Positions 16,901 through 24,498 of a stretch of 49,471 bases of DNA are shown one piece after another. Positions within the stretch are counted from its first letter, which is position 1. Each line of letters begins with the position of its first letter. Position numbers and translations under genes: made by a program. Origin of the DNA: Lentisphaerae bacterium RIFOXYA12_64_32 (GTDB lineage Bacteria; Verrucomicrobiota; Lentisphaeria; Oligosphaerales; YB12-FULL-65-16); NCBI GenBank assembly GCA_001803235.1, contig MHBL01000379.1, forward strand, positions 1 through 49,471, written 5' to 3'. The notes beneath the pieces are model-generated. The model was not told the origin of the DNA. It saw only the letters and a list, made by a program, of their open reading frames with translations, and did no database searches.

Positions 16901-18008
16901 AGAACGACATCACGTACTCGGCGACGATGCCGCGATGGGTGAGGCCGCGGACGTGGTAGGACCCCGGCGCGACGGGTTTACCGTTGTCGTCGAGCCCGTC
17001 CCACAGCACCTGAATCTTGCGTTCCGAGTTCGTTCCGGGAGCGGCGGCTTCGTACTCGGCCGGATCCAGGTCGGCGGCGAGGTTGCGGACGCGTCGGCCG
17101 TCGGTGCCGTCGATCACGAGCGTGAAGCGGTTGGCGTCCTTGGGGACCGAAGCCTGGACGGGGATGGTGCCCAGGATCCTGTCCTCGCCTGACACGTAGC
17201 GGCGCACGGGCACGTTCCCCTGGTCGCGCAGCAGCGCTTCGCCCCAGGCGCGCCAGGCGCTCCAGAAGAACTCGCGCGTCGTCACGCCCTGGCTCATGTT
17301 GTCGGCGTAACGGTGTGTTGGGTTGGTCCGGCCGCCGTCGGGTGCGCCCCAGAGGAACTCCATGCCGATTCGGAGCGCGTCGCCAGGCTTGATCTCCGGC
17401 GCTTGGCGGTAGAGCAGGCGCCAGGGGATGCGGAGTTCCTGCACGAACCCATCGCCGTCCGGATCCGCCTTGTAGGCAAGCGCGGCGCCTTCGCCGATGT
17501 CGGTGCCGCCGGGGGCGGCCTTCAGCAGCAGCGTGTCCATGCCGGCACGGTCGTTGTTCATGTCCTTCCACTTGCAGACGGTCATGGCTGGAGTCTTGTT
17601 TTCGGCAAAGAACCAGGTGGTGACCCAGGACGTCTGGTCTGCGGTGCGGACGCGGAGCTGCATGGAATCGGACTTCCAGCCGTCGCCGGGGTTGTGGTTG
17701 GGGTTGACCACGCTGAACATGGGCGTGGGGTCCTTCCACTTGGCGGCCAGGTACAGGTTGTCCTTGTCCCACATCGCAGCGACTTCGGCGGAGTAGTGTG
17801 AGCGCACGGCCGCGTCGGCAAAGACCCAGATCCGGCCGGACCAGTCCCACTCCGACAGGTCGCCGTCAATCACGACCTGTGCCGGTGCGGGAAGGACGTC
17901 GATCCCTTCGTTCTGGCTTTGGCGGCCGATCATGTTGGTCCCGTCAGCGCCGGCCGTGATCGCGCTCATGGCCGCGCTCGCGAGGGCAAACAGCAGGGGT
18001 AGTCGCAT
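13938..18008 (-). CDS. Giant secreted protein: N-terminal CBM9-like, FlgD-like Ig, propeller, C-terminal CBM9-like
   Basis: A 1356-residue protein with a signal peptide (MRLPLLFALASAAMSAITAG, cut near AGA-D). Residues ~40-270 form a CBM9/DOMON-like domain (VVIDGDLSEWDWSG, DKDNLYLAAKWKDP, VQELRIPWRLL). Residues ~300-395 resemble the FlgD Ig fold (GRRVRNLAADLDPAEYEA, WDGLDDNGKPVAPGSYHVRG). Residues ~400-1080 are propeller-like with NHL/SMP-30 type turns (FDRDANLLVADAGPD, AADAQGNVWVTED). The last ~200 residues are a second CBM9-like domain ending YWSNQRTNL...AAWGTLTFE, parallel to the end of the 8553-12749 protein. GGAGA lies 9 bases before ATG 18008. It has no Asp-boxes, unlike its paralogue. 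It is probably controlled by the regulator gene just upstream. No catalytic motif is recognised. Confidence 0.85.
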   Translation of the reverse strand: MRLPLLFALASAAMSAITAGADGTNMIGRQSQNEGIDVLPAPAQVVIDGDLSEWDWSGRIWVFADAAVRSHYSAEVAAMWDKDNLYLAAKWKDPTPMFSVVNPNHNPGDGWKSDSMQLRVRTADQTSWVTTWFFAENKTPAMTVCKWKDMNNDRAGMDTLLLKAAPGGTDIGEGAALAYKADPDGDGFVQELRIPWRLLYRQAPEIKPGDALRIGMEFLWGAPDGGRTNPTHRYADNMSQGVTTREFFWSAWRAWGEALLRDQGNVPVRRYVSGEDRILGTIPVQASVPKDANRFTLVIDGTDGRRVRNLAADLDPAEYEAAAPGTNSERKIQVLWDGLDDNGKPVAPGSYHVRGLTHRGIVAEYVMSFYNPGTPPWATKDGSGAWLADHTNPCAIAAFEDTVIVSASFAEGGFGIIGIGPDGRKTWSQYRGAAKIAVDDAFIYAYQSQSWSAGSDDAFLCRYDAKNGAEKPFFLDGAQRPFELSIKTVLNSQTLPRVNGLAAHNGKLVLSLDGDRIAILDAARAAAIQILALPGVGAIAFDPAGKLHAVIGVDPAKASAKPASRVNRPYEQPDAVPDVTGVSVATVDLATGATTPRPTPGAAAIAAVAFDRDANLLVADAGPDRQVKAFDATGKLVYTCGRQGGRPIRGRFDPQAIMRATSVAADAQGNVWVTEDWDFPRRVSVWRRDGTLVRDYIGPTGYSGVGCYLHDQTPGLAFCGPVEMAISPADRTWHVTQILWVPDTAKGERFPIDPLSNCAPIRFTSSASGTPREYMYAHGEAGPHVVYLEKDGRWQPVAAICLVGQLLDLMDYHMIPAAMPTGEFEGLDPADGCYWNDADGDAVPRRAECTIVPTATKSTPGKRIAASGLALANGWGGRPSSNLAIYTVDKTGKIFSHKPLRFTPDGAPVYGPEGTNALRAAAVAGCDTIPIVAENRLVCLGANHGGADKPFLGIDLATQDVQWRYPNRFAGVHGSHLAPMCRPGLLIGPLKVCGVADMGPDIGNVMLIRGNLGQDFFFTTDGLHVGAICRDTRLPGEPLPNDETALVGTSMNDLTEGGEPFNGWFGRQADGNVRQVSGFASQAAFVTEFKGLETIHRVDAGSLTVDQAAIDKALADNAARGATAVASTAAVIAKLATSPAGAIAPAAWAKVSPINIARQGQPERATARLGYDAKNLYVKFDVKDPSPWRNDGKDATRLFKTGDCVDLQLRTDPAATGEQPQAGDLRLLIADMGGKPTAVLTRPVDKSAPAELRKSYASPVGTRVLDRVETMPAVTASVTLATDGYSVQAAIPLATLGLAPKPGLQLRGDVGFITSDAQGMINTARIYWSNQRTNLVNDLPSEAWLYPAAWGTLTFE

Positions 18009-18047
18009 GCGTTGGTCTCCGTGTTCTTGATCTGCGCAGTTGGGCGA

Positions 18048-18229
18048 CCCCACCGGCCTCGTGCCGGTGGTGAAGCAGATCACGCGCCACTCGATCTGTC
18101 AGGCCACAGCTTATCTCTTCTCCGGGCGGACCGCGGCCGCGGGAAGCCCGGAGAAGAAAAGAGATTTCAGGGGACTGGCGGTCCACATAGCCGGCGATCT
18201 CCTTCACCACCGGCGCAAGGCCGGCGGGG
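18048..18229. repeat. 182-bp inverted-repeat element with 34-bp termini
   Basis: Left arm 18048-18081 (CCCCACCGGCCTCGTGCCGG...) and right arm 18196-18229 are inverse complements with only a few mismatches. A second perfect 11-bp stem, CTTCTCCGGGC/GCCCGGAGAAG, lies at 18117-18156 around a CCGCGG core. It begins 5 bases past the regulator's stop and ends ~40 bases before the propeller gene's start, so it lies in the spacer of a probable operon and may act as terminator/attenuator or be a MITE. Confidence 0.8.
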
Positions 18230-18234
18230 TCGAA

Positions 18235-19389
18235 TTACGGCGCGGGCGGTCCTTCGTGGCGTCTGGCGGTTCCCGGCCGTCGCACGGGCTTTCGGCTCTG
18301 GCGGTCGCGCTTCGCGCCATTCCGGGGGACCGTTTCGCCGCAGGAACCGCGGGGGATCAGCGTCGGGGCGAGATCGAGCCGCACGGCATTCTCGCCTGGG
18401 CGCAGCGCCGGACCGTGGCAGATTCGTTCCAGGACCACGTTGACGATGCGGTCCGGTTCGACGCGGATGACGGTCAGGGGGAATGGAGCAAGGATCTCCG
18501 AGCCTTTGTTCTCGTGGGAAATGAGGGCGAGGTCCTGCGGCACGCGCGCGCCCCGTTCGGCGAGGGCGAGCAGGACGCCGCGTGTGAGCAGGTCGTGGTT
18601 CACCAGCAGGCCGTCCGGGCGTTGACGACCGGACAGCAGTTGGTGCGTCGCCTCGTAGCCGTGCTGTTCCCGCTGCCCGCACTGGATGAGGAAGCCCGGC
18701 GGTGGCGGAACGCCGGCGGCGGCAAACGCCTCGGTCGCGCCCTCCCGCTCCAGCGCCGCGTCCTTGTCCGGCGGCAGCATGGACAGGACGCGGATGTCTC
18801 GGCGGCCGTGCGCGAGAAGATGGCTTACGCCCGTCTTGACCATGTGGCGGAAGCCGATGTCGAAAACCGTGACCCACGGGACGTCGCGGAGTCCCTCCAG
18901 CCAGTGTGACTGGAACGTGGAATGGAAGAAGGAGAAGATGCACTTGACCCGGCCGTCGTGCACGTCCTGTTCGAGGCGGGCGGCATTCTGCGGCCCGTCC
19001 TGGTCCGAGAGAATGTGTACGCTGACCGAGGCGTTGTAGGCGCCGCAGAGCCGGTGGAAACTGTCGATGATCAAGCGGGGAAAGGCGCTCTCGGAGGCAT
19101 AGGGGCTCTGCCCCACCGCCAGCGCGATGGTGTCCGCACCGATGCATGACGAGACAAACGTGCCCCGGCGTGGGGCACGGTTCAGAAGCCCCCGTGCGGC
19201 CAGGCGGCTGAGACCCTTTTGCACCGTGGGTACTGTCACACCAAACACGCGGCTGAGTTCCACGGTGGTTGGGAGTCGTTCGTTGGGCCGGAGGCGGCCG
19301 GATCGGATGTCGCGCTCGATGCGGTCGGCAATGGCCAGGTACGGCACCGTGCCGGCGTCCGTCAGTGATTGTGTCTCAACCCAGTCCAT
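18235..19389 (-). CDS. GntR-HTH / LacI-type sensor transcriptional regulator (AraR-like layout)
   Basis: A 384-residue regulator (394 from the alternative ATG at 19419). Residues ~15-80 are a GntR winged helix (YLAIADRIERDIRSGRLRPN, TTVELSRVFGVTVPTVQKGLSRL, RGTFV). Residues ~90-345 form a periplasmic-binding-protein/LacI type effector domain (LIIDSFHRLCGAYN, VTVFDIGFRHMVKTGVSHLLAHG, DGLLVNHDLLTRGVLLAL, VIRVEPDRIVNVVLERI). The tail (~30 residues) is basic and low in complexity. Such regulators bind sugars and repress or activate uptake and hydrolase genes. ATG 19389 leaves an AT-rich region with an inverted repeat free as promoter; neither start has a strong ribosome site. It heads the minus-strand block with two propeller proteins and a pseudopilin. 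Confidence 0.9.
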   Translation of the reverse strand: MDWVETQSLTDAGTVPYLAIADRIERDIRSGRLRPNERLPTTVELSRVFGVTVPTVQKGLSRLAARGLLNRAPRRGTFVSSCIGADTIALAVGQSPYASESAFPRLIIDSFHRLCGAYNASVSVHILSDQDGPQNAARLEQDVHDGRVKCIFSFFHSTFQSHWLEGLRDVPWVTVFDIGFRHMVKTGVSHLLAHGRRDIRVLSMLPPDKDAALEREGATEAFAAAGVPPPPGFLIQCGQREQHGYEATHQLLSGRQRPDGLLVNHDLLTRGVLLALAERGARVPQDLALISHENKGSEILAPFPLTVIRVEPDRIVNVVLERICHGPALRPGENAVRLDLAPTLIPRGSCGETVPRNGAKRDRQSRKPVRRPGTARRHEGPPAP

Positions 19390-19403
19390 GGCGCGTCCCG
19401 ATA

Positions 19404-19420
19404 TATGTTTATGTAACATA
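19404..19420. promoter_or_regulatory. Inverted repeat in the regulator's AT-rich promoter
   Basis: TATGTT and AACATA flank TATGT in an AT-rich stretch (about 19400-19455) that stands out from the GC-rich surroundings. Placed just before ATG 19389, it is a candidate operator for autoregulation by the GntR-LacI type protein. If ATG 19419 were the start it would be coding, which argues for 19389. Confidence 0.45.
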
Positions 19421-19598
19421 CAGCATATCGTTGAATAATAGTTTAATATTATGTCATCAAGAAGTCAAGCCAAGTCTGTGGAAAAGCTCGGGAGTCGCGC
19501 GCGCCGCGGCCACTACAGCGATGAGGGAGCGCGAAGCTTCTCGAGGGGTTCGAGCGTCCTCGAATCCGGGGCGCCGTGGCCGGCGTGAGGCACAGGGG

Positions 19599-19898
19599 CT
19601 ACCCTCGGTACACTTCGTCATGTGCGCCGACGTCGAGCAGCACGACCTCTTTGGCTGTGAGGCGTAGGATCAGCACGATCCGGTATTCGTAGGTCAGGCT
19701 CACCGCGTGCTTGCCCAGGTGCTTGCCCTTCAGCGAATGCAGGCGGAGGCGTGGCGCGTGTGGGTCAGTCTCAAGTTGCCGGAGTACGTCGGCGAAGACC
19801 CCCTCAAGGTCCGGGTGCCGGCGGAGGAACTTTCTGGCGGTACGCACGAAACTCGCGGTCCAGACCAAGACGAAGCGGTGGTGGCCGACTGACGCCAT
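19599..19898 (-). CDS. RelE/ParE-superfamily toxin
   Basis: A 99-residue protein of the RelE-like mRNA-interferase fold. It has the N-terminal helix SFVRTARKFLRRHPDLEGVF, the central RLHSLKGKHLGKHAVSLTYE stretch with basic residues, and the strand pair EYRIVLILRLTAKEVVLLDV ending in the usual G-x-H-D-E-V-Y. Toxins of this type cleave mRNA at the ribosome. It is read right after its antitoxin with one base between TGA and ATG. The length is normal. YafQ- or YoeB-like subclass cannot be fixed from sequence alone. Confidence 0.88.
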   Translation of the reverse strand: MASVGHHRFVLVWTASFVRTARKFLRRHPDLEGVFADVLRQLETDPHAPRLRLHSLKGKHLGKHAVSLTYEYRIVLILRLTAKEVVLLDVGAHDEVYRG

Positions 19899-19899
19899 G

Positions 19900-20154
19900 T
19901 CATGCGTCCTTGCGCAGTTCGGTCATCAGGACCGCCGCCGTACCCTTGCGGATACGACCCGCCTTCAGGTCGGCTTCCGATGCCGCAATCCGCGCCTCAG
20001 CCAGGTCGTCCAGCATCGCATCGAAATCAGCCTCGCGCATCACCACGTAGCGTGGCTGGTTGTTCTTCACGATCCGCACGGGGCCCTGGTCCAGCAGATC
20101 ATCCACTGCTGCCATGCCGCGTCGCTTGATCTCCTGGGCCGCTATCAGGTTCAT
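19900..20154 (-). CDS. Phd/YefM-like antitoxin of the RelE-type pair
   Basis: An 84-residue protein with a Phd-like N-terminal part (IAAQEIKRRGMAAVDDLL, then GPVRIVKNNQPRYVVMREADF) and an acidic to basic helical C-terminus (LDDLAEARIAASEADLKAG) that would wrap the toxin. It is the first gene of a two-gene unit, and inverted repeats lie just upstream. It differs in sequence from the antitoxin at 5346, so the two TA pairs are not recent duplicates. Confidence 0.87.
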   Translation of the reverse strand: MNLIAAQEIKRRGMAAVDDLLDQGPVRIVKNNQPRYVVMREADFDAMLDDLAEARIAASEADLKAGRIRKGTAAVLMTELRKDA

Positions 20155-20169
20155 TGTGTGCTCCTGTCG

Positions 20170-20194
20170 GTACTTTTGTCAGTACTAATATTAG
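20170..20194. promoter_or_regulatory. Palindromes upstream of the RelE-type TA pair
   Basis: GTACT...AGTAC (20170-20174 and 20181-20185, 6-base spacer) is followed by the perfect palindrome CTAATATTAG (20185-20194). They lie 16-40 bases upstream of the antitoxin ATG on the minus strand, in the only AT-rich part of the spacer. They are likely operator and -10 region for TA autoregulation. Confidence 0.5.
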
Positions 20195-20239
20195 CACCGT
20201 ATGTGCCAGGTTCAAGCGCTGTGTGGCGCACTACGCGTC

Positions 20240-20352
20240 GCGTCAGTCGCGGGCGGAACGACGGCGTGCAGGCCGATGCGTGAGCCCCCCCGTGGCCTTG
20301 TGCCACGGGTGAACCGGGGTCGCCGGCCCCCTCTTTTCCCTGTCCCCCGTCC
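20240..20352 (-). repeat. Partial copy of palindromic element family E
   Basis: It starts GCGTCAGTCGCGGG and continues through the hairpin CCCGTGGCCTTGTGCCACGGG to TCCCCCGTCCGCC. This is co-linear with the inverse complement of 24167-24298. The second half of the element (beyond the palindrome centre) is missing or diverged, so this is a truncated copy. Confidence 0.75.
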
Positions 20353-20429
20353 GCCCTCGACTTTCCGGTACTACGGTACTAGACCTGTCGCCGTGTCCTG
20401 CGAATCACGTCGGAGCGGACGGCAATTCA

Positions 20430-20468
20430 GGTTCGTAGTTCCGCGTTTACGCGGTCCGGGTTGCGCGC
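20430..20468. repeat. Partial copy of repeat family D
   Basis: GGTTCGTAGTTCCGCGTTTA and the following ~18 bases match the left part of 13733-13814. The rest up to the SEC-C gene's stop at 20566 holds no recognisable gene. Confidence 0.6.
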
Positions 20469-20565
20469 CGCCACTGGGAGGGGAGACCGCCCCGCCGCGA
20501 ACGGGACCGGCCGGGGTAACGGCGATTGCGCCAACCGTGTGGGCGGGCCAACTCCAACACGCGGC

Positions 20566-21687
20566 TCACGGTCGGGACGATTGTCCCATGCGCCGTTTCC
20601 GGCAGTCATCGAGACGCCTTGGGATGGACCAGTCATTCGCGTCTTCGACCGGGTAGGCGAGCGCGAGTTCCAGCACCTCGATGGCCCGGGCGTAGTCCGG
20701 TTGGCCATGCGCGAACAGCCCGAACTCGTCGGCGAGGACGCCGTAGGGTTGGGCCCTGTGCGGATAGTCGTCGATGAGGTCGCGCAACACGGCTTCGCCA
20801 TCTTGCGGTCGTCCGTCGCGGAAGTAGAAGCGGCCCAGGTCGCACCGGAAGTTCATGACATACAGTTCGTCCTGGTCGGGGAATTGCCAGACGATGTCCT
20901 GTGCGAAGCGGATGCCGCGTTCGGCGCAGCGGCGATCGACGTCCGCGCCCTCGAGCAGAGCGTTCGCCAGGTCCTGAGTCCAGTTGAACAGGGACTGAGT
21001 GCCGTTGAACACGGGCAGGGCATCGTCACAGCACCGCATTTGCGGGGTGAGTCGCGAGCGCAATACGTCCCAGACACGAAGCCACAGGTCGATGCATGTC
21101 GCCGTGTCGCCGCTTTCCTTCGCGTCATAGCCGTCCTGCATCCAGTCGTCAAGCATTTCCATTGAGGGTCGTTCAGGGCAGACGCGTTTCCACAGTTCGC
21201 AGGCCGCGAGCCCGAAGAAATCCTCGTCGACGAATGTAGGTTTCCGGACGATTTCGTCGAGCCATTGTTCGCCGATCTCCCACGCCGACCAGACGCTCGG
21301 GTTCCGGTCCCGGAACTCTTCCGCTGAGACGGCAACACCGAACGCGTGGAGCCGGGCGAGAATCTGCTCCGTGTTCAGCGCCGCGACCTTTGAGATGGTC
21401 CAGCGGTCCGCCGTTCTCTGGAGGAAGTCCGCCGGCAAGCGCGCGAGCAGTTCCGGCGACGGCTTGTCAAGCATCCGTACCAGCATGTAGGGATGCAGAT
21501 TGAGGCCGTCGGGTAGACCCGACACAACTGGGCCGGGGGAGTAAGGCTGGTTTGGCGCCGCGCCGAGGAACGCGCCCGGCGTCTCGCTGCGCGCCGGACG
21601 CGGCTGATTCTTCAGGCCACAGCACTTCTTGTACTTCTTCCCGCTGCCGCATGGGCAGGGATCGTTGCGACCGCGTTTCGTGGACAT
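20566..21687 (-). CDS. SEC-C motif protein with helical repeat domain
   Basis: A 373-residue cytoplasmic protein. Residues 5-25 are a SEC-C zinc-binding motif (GRNDPCPCGSGKKYKKCCG), the same four-ligand C-x-C-x8-C-C site found at the end of SecA. The remaining 340 residues are predicted helical; the C-terminal ~150 look TPR-like (YVMNFRCDLGRFYFRDGRPQ, then AEAVL- and PQDGE-type repeats, ARAIEVLELALAY). SEC-C proteins of this layout are common but mostly uncharacterised. GAGG precedes the ATG at the right spacing. Its neighbours give no functional hint. Confidence 0.85.
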   Translation of the reverse strand: MSTKRGRNDPCPCGSGKKYKKCCGLKNQPRPARSETPGAFLGAAPNQPYSPGPVVSGLPDGLNLHPYMLVRMLDKPSPELLARLPADFLQRTADRWTISKVAALNTEQILARLHAFGVAVSAEEFRDRNPSVWSAWEIGEQWLDEIVRKPTFVDEDFFGLAACELWKRVCPERPSMEMLDDWMQDGYDAKESGDTATCIDLWLRVWDVLRSRLTPQMRCCDDALPVFNGTQSLFNWTQDLANALLEGADVDRRCAERGIRFAQDIVWQFPDQDELYVMNFRCDLGRFYFRDGRPQDGEAVLRDLIDDYPHRAQPYGVLADEFGLFAHGQPDYARAIEVLELALAYPVEDANDWSIPRRLDDCRKRRMGQSSRP

Positions 21688-21988
21688 GATGACCTCGCCG
21701 GATTCAGGGCGAACAATATAGGAATGGCTTCGGGAGTACCCCGCGCCACTCGTGACAGGAAGGAAACTAGCCGGGCATTGGCCGGGTGCAAGGCGCGGGA
21801 GATAGCATGGAACCCCACCGAAGCAGGCGACAAAGCGGAAGGGCCGGGAAGCTGGCGCTTGCCATGGTGCACTATCCCGGGCATCTTAAGGCACAACGCG
21901 CGGCTGAGACCTGCACGGAGAGGGAGAGTCGCGACGGTTCTTGCGTCAATACGGCCTTGGACAGGCCACATTGGAAGGAACAGCGAGC
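21688..21988. other. Divergent spacer between SEC-C gene and glycosidase-like gene
   Basis: A 301-bp region with no convincing gene or repeat. TATATT at about 21717 (minus strand reading) could be the -10 of the SEC-C gene. GGAAGGA at 21972-21978 is the ribosome site of the plus-strand gene. Confidence 0.4.
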
Positions 21989-24001
21989 ATGGCAACGAAG
22001 ACGCGTGCATCTAAGAAGATGACCAAGCCTGCAAGCCTGGTCCCGCGGCCCTGGACGCCGGTGACGGCGGACACGGTCGGCGCGGGGGTGAACGTGGGGG
22101 TGTGGGGGCGCGAGTGTCGGTTCGACGCGCAGCCGTTCCTGACCGGGCTGGCGACGGCCGGGCAGGAACTTCTGGCCGCGCCGATGGCATTGGTCGGGAC
22201 CGTAGCCGGCCAGCCGCTGGTGTGGCAGAAGAGCGGGGTGATGCTGCACAAGTGCGATGCGGACGCGGCCGTACTGTCCGGGTGGCTGACAAACGAGCAC
22301 CTGAACGTCAGCGTCACGACGCGAATCGAGTTCGACGGCATGATGCGCATCGATCTGGTCGTGACCGCGCACGGGACGAATACGGGTACGGGGCGTCGTG
22401 ACGCGCCGCGGCTCGAGAACCTGTGGCTGGAGGTGCCGTTGCGTTCGGACCTGGCGACGCTGTACACCTACTGGCCGGTCGCCGCGACCGGCGTGGTGCA
22501 GATGGGCACGCTGAAGAACAGCGGCAACGTCCCCGAGTCGGGGTTTGCAGTGCCGTTCAAGCCGACGCTGTGGCTAGGCTGGGAAGAGGGCGGGCTGGCC
22601 TGGTTTGCGGAGTCCGCACGCGGCTGGTTTCCGGCGAGCGAGGACCGCGTGATGGAAGTGGTCCGGCGCGGCGACCAGACGGTGTTGCGGTTGCATTTGG
22701 CCGATGCCGGCATTCCGCCGTGGCAGGACCGGCAGGACGCGTGGGATGCGCCGCTGGTGCCGCTGACGTTCACGTTCGGGTTCCAGGCAACGCCGGTCAA
22801 GCCGATTCCGGTCGACTTCCACGAGTGGCGCATCAATCACTGCGGCTACATCGGTGCGTCACTGGCGGACAAGGGCAAGCGGGACGAGCAGTTGGCCGAG
22901 TTTGAGCGTCTGGGTGTAAAGACGCTGGTCATCCACGAGGCGTGGAACCCGATCCAGAACTATCCCGAGGCGCACAACTCGGCGGTCATGAGCAAAGAAT
23001 TGAGCGACGCCTGCCACCAGCGCGGCATGAAGTTGCTTCTCTACTTCGGTTACGAGTTTTCCACCCTGGCTCCCGAGTGGCCCGAACTTTGGGACAAGGT
23101 CCTGGTGAAGAACCCGCAGGGCGGCATTGTCGGCGGGTGGGACCGGCAGCCCGCGCAGCGCGATTACATCGTGTGCTACAACAGTGAGTGGCAGGACCGG
23201 TTCATCGCCAAGATGCAGCAATTCGTCGAGGCGCATGGCATTGACGGCGTTTATCTCGACGGCACGTCCATACCCTGGGGCTGTGCGAACACCGCACACG
23301 GCTGCGGATACCGCAAGTCGGACGGGACGCTGGAGGTCACGTTCCCGATTTTCGCGGTGCGGCGTATGATGCAGAGTCTGTACCGCATCTTCGAGCCGCG
23401 CGGCGGCATTGTGAACGCGCATCAGAGCAGTTGCTGCTGCATTCCGGCGCTGGCGTTCTGCCACTCGTACTGGAACGGCGAGCAGTTGGGCGGCAAGTTC
23501 GTCATGGACCTGGCCTGCTTCCGCGCCGAGTTCATGGGCCGGAATTTCGGCATTCCCTGCGACTTCCTCAGCCCGCCCCAGTCGTTGGCGTTGACGCTCA
23601 TTCACGACGTGCGGCCGCGGCCGAACGGCGGCGAGTCACTGCGGACCCTTGCCAAGGTATGGGACGTCATGACCCGGTTCGACGTCGGCACGGCAGAATG
23701 GCTGCCGTACTGGCGCAATGCGGACTGTGTCGCGGTTCAGCCCGGCGAGGTGAAGGTCAGCTTGTACCTGAGGCGGGACACGAAATCGCGGACCGGCAAG
23801 GCTCTGGTGGTGGTCTCGAATCTGTCCCCGGACCGAGCGGTCGAGGCGAGTGTCACTCTGCAGCCGGACGCCCTGGGATTCCGGCATGGTATGGCGAAGG
23901 CCGTGGACACGCTGTCCGGCGCCGAACTGCCGGTTGCCGCCAACGGCCTCGCGCTGACGCTCAAACCGCTCGAGTACCGTCTGGTTGAGGTGGCAGGGTA
24001 G
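21989..24001 (+). CDS. Putative cytoplasmic glycoside hydrolase (beta-sandwich plus TIM barrel, DUF6067-like)
   Basis: A 670-residue protein without signal peptide. Residues ~20-270 form a beta-rich domain (ENLWLEVPLRSDLATLYTYW; GWEEGGLAWFAESARGWFP). Residues ~280-580 look like a TIM barrel: FHEWRINHCGYIG, LGVKTLVIHEAWN, MKLLLYFGYEF, then GIDGVYLDGTSIPWGC with Asp418 and Asp424, a usual site for a catalytic or substrate-binding acid. The tail is a small beta domain (LVVVSNLSPDRAVEASVTLQ). This order resembles the DUF6067/GH123-neighbour group; substrate is unknown. I chose ATG 21989 for its GGAAGGA site; a frame from 21941 is longer but has no ribosome site. Lack of export suggests it acts on imported oligosaccharides. 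Confidence 0.78.
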   Translation: MATKTRASKKMTKPASLVPRPWTPVTADTVGAGVNVGVWGRECRFDAQPFLTGLATAGQELLAAPMALVGTVAGQPLVWQKSGVMLHKCDADAAVLSGWLTNEHLNVSVTTRIEFDGMMRIDLVVTAHGTNTGTGRRDAPRLENLWLEVPLRSDLATLYTYWPVAATGVVQMGTLKNSGNVPESGFAVPFKPTLWLGWEEGGLAWFAESARGWFPASEDRVMEVVRRGDQTVLRLHLADAGIPPWQDRQDAWDAPLVPLTFTFGFQATPVKPIPVDFHEWRINHCGYIGASLADKGKRDEQLAEFERLGVKTLVIHEAWNPIQNYPEAHNSAVMSKELSDACHQRGMKLLLYFGYEFSTLAPEWPELWDKVLVKNPQGGIVGGWDRQPAQRDYIVCYNSEWQDRFIAKMQQFVEAHGIDGVYLDGTSIPWGCANTAHGCGYRKSDGTLEVTFPIFAVRRMMQSLYRIFEPRGGIVNAHQSSCCCIPALAFCHSYWNGEQLGGKFVMDLACFRAEFMGRNFGIPCDFLSPPQSLALTLIHDVRPRPNGGESLRTLAKVWDVMTRFDVGTAEWLPYWRNADCVAVQPGEVKVSLYLRRDTKSRTGKALVVVSNLSPDRAVEASVTLQPDALGFRHGMAKAVDTLSGAELPVAANGLALTLKPLEYRLVEVAG

Positions 24002-24052
24002 GGCAGGTGACTGGGGCGCGGGTGTCGACGGCGTGCAGCGCAAGAGGGTAAT

Positions 24053-24298
24053 GCGTCAGCAAAGGGTGGAGCATAGACCCCTGCCACCTCGCGTGGCAGG
24101 TGAACGGGTTCATTCTGGTTACTACGCCGCACCGTGTCCCCTCTCTCCCCTTTCCCCCGTCCGCCGCCGGCGGACGGGGGAAAGGGGAGAGAGGGGGAAC
24201 GCCTACGTTTGGCGGGCGAACCCGATTCCCCCGTGGCACAAGGCCACGGGGGAATCAGGCATGGGCCAGCGCGCCGTCGTTCCACCCGCGACTGACGC
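24053..24298 (+). mobile_element. 246-bp palindromic MITE-like element, family E
   Basis: Terminal repeats are GCGTCAGCAAAGGGTGGA at the left and the inverse complement of TCCACCCGCGACTGACGC at the right. At its centre is a perfect 59-bp palindrome (24138-24196: 29-bp arms around C24167). Each outer arm carries its own hairpin, CCTGCCAC/GTGGCAGG (24080s) and GATTCCCCCGTGGC/GCCACGGGGGAATC (24227-24256). The right half recurs at 20240-20352 and its last 17 bp at 82-98. It lies between the glycosidase-like gene and the receiver-HDOD gene and codes for nothing. Confidence 0.82.
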
Positions 24299-24323
24299 TT
24301 CACGCAACAGGGCTGAGTCGGGG

Positions 24324-24352
24324 TTGACAGGACGCGTCGGCATCTGTAATGT
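24324..24352 (+). promoter_or_regulatory. Sigma-70-type promoter for the receiver-HDOD gene
   Basis: TTGACA (24324-24329), a 17-bp spacer, then TAATGT (24347-24352). This is the best vegetative promoter in the window. It lies ~147 bp upstream of the ATG at 24499, giving a long leader without an obvious riboswitch. Confidence 0.65.
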
Positions 24353-24498
24353 GAGGGGTTACGGTTTGGGAGGTGGGAGGCGGATCCTGTGGCCCGTCTA
24401 TGAGACGAAGGGGCTTACCTCCCCGGTCGGTAGGGTACGCGCCGGCGACCGCGTGCAGTCGTCTTGTTTTCGTGAGCGGTCCAGTTTGAGGTGTCAGG

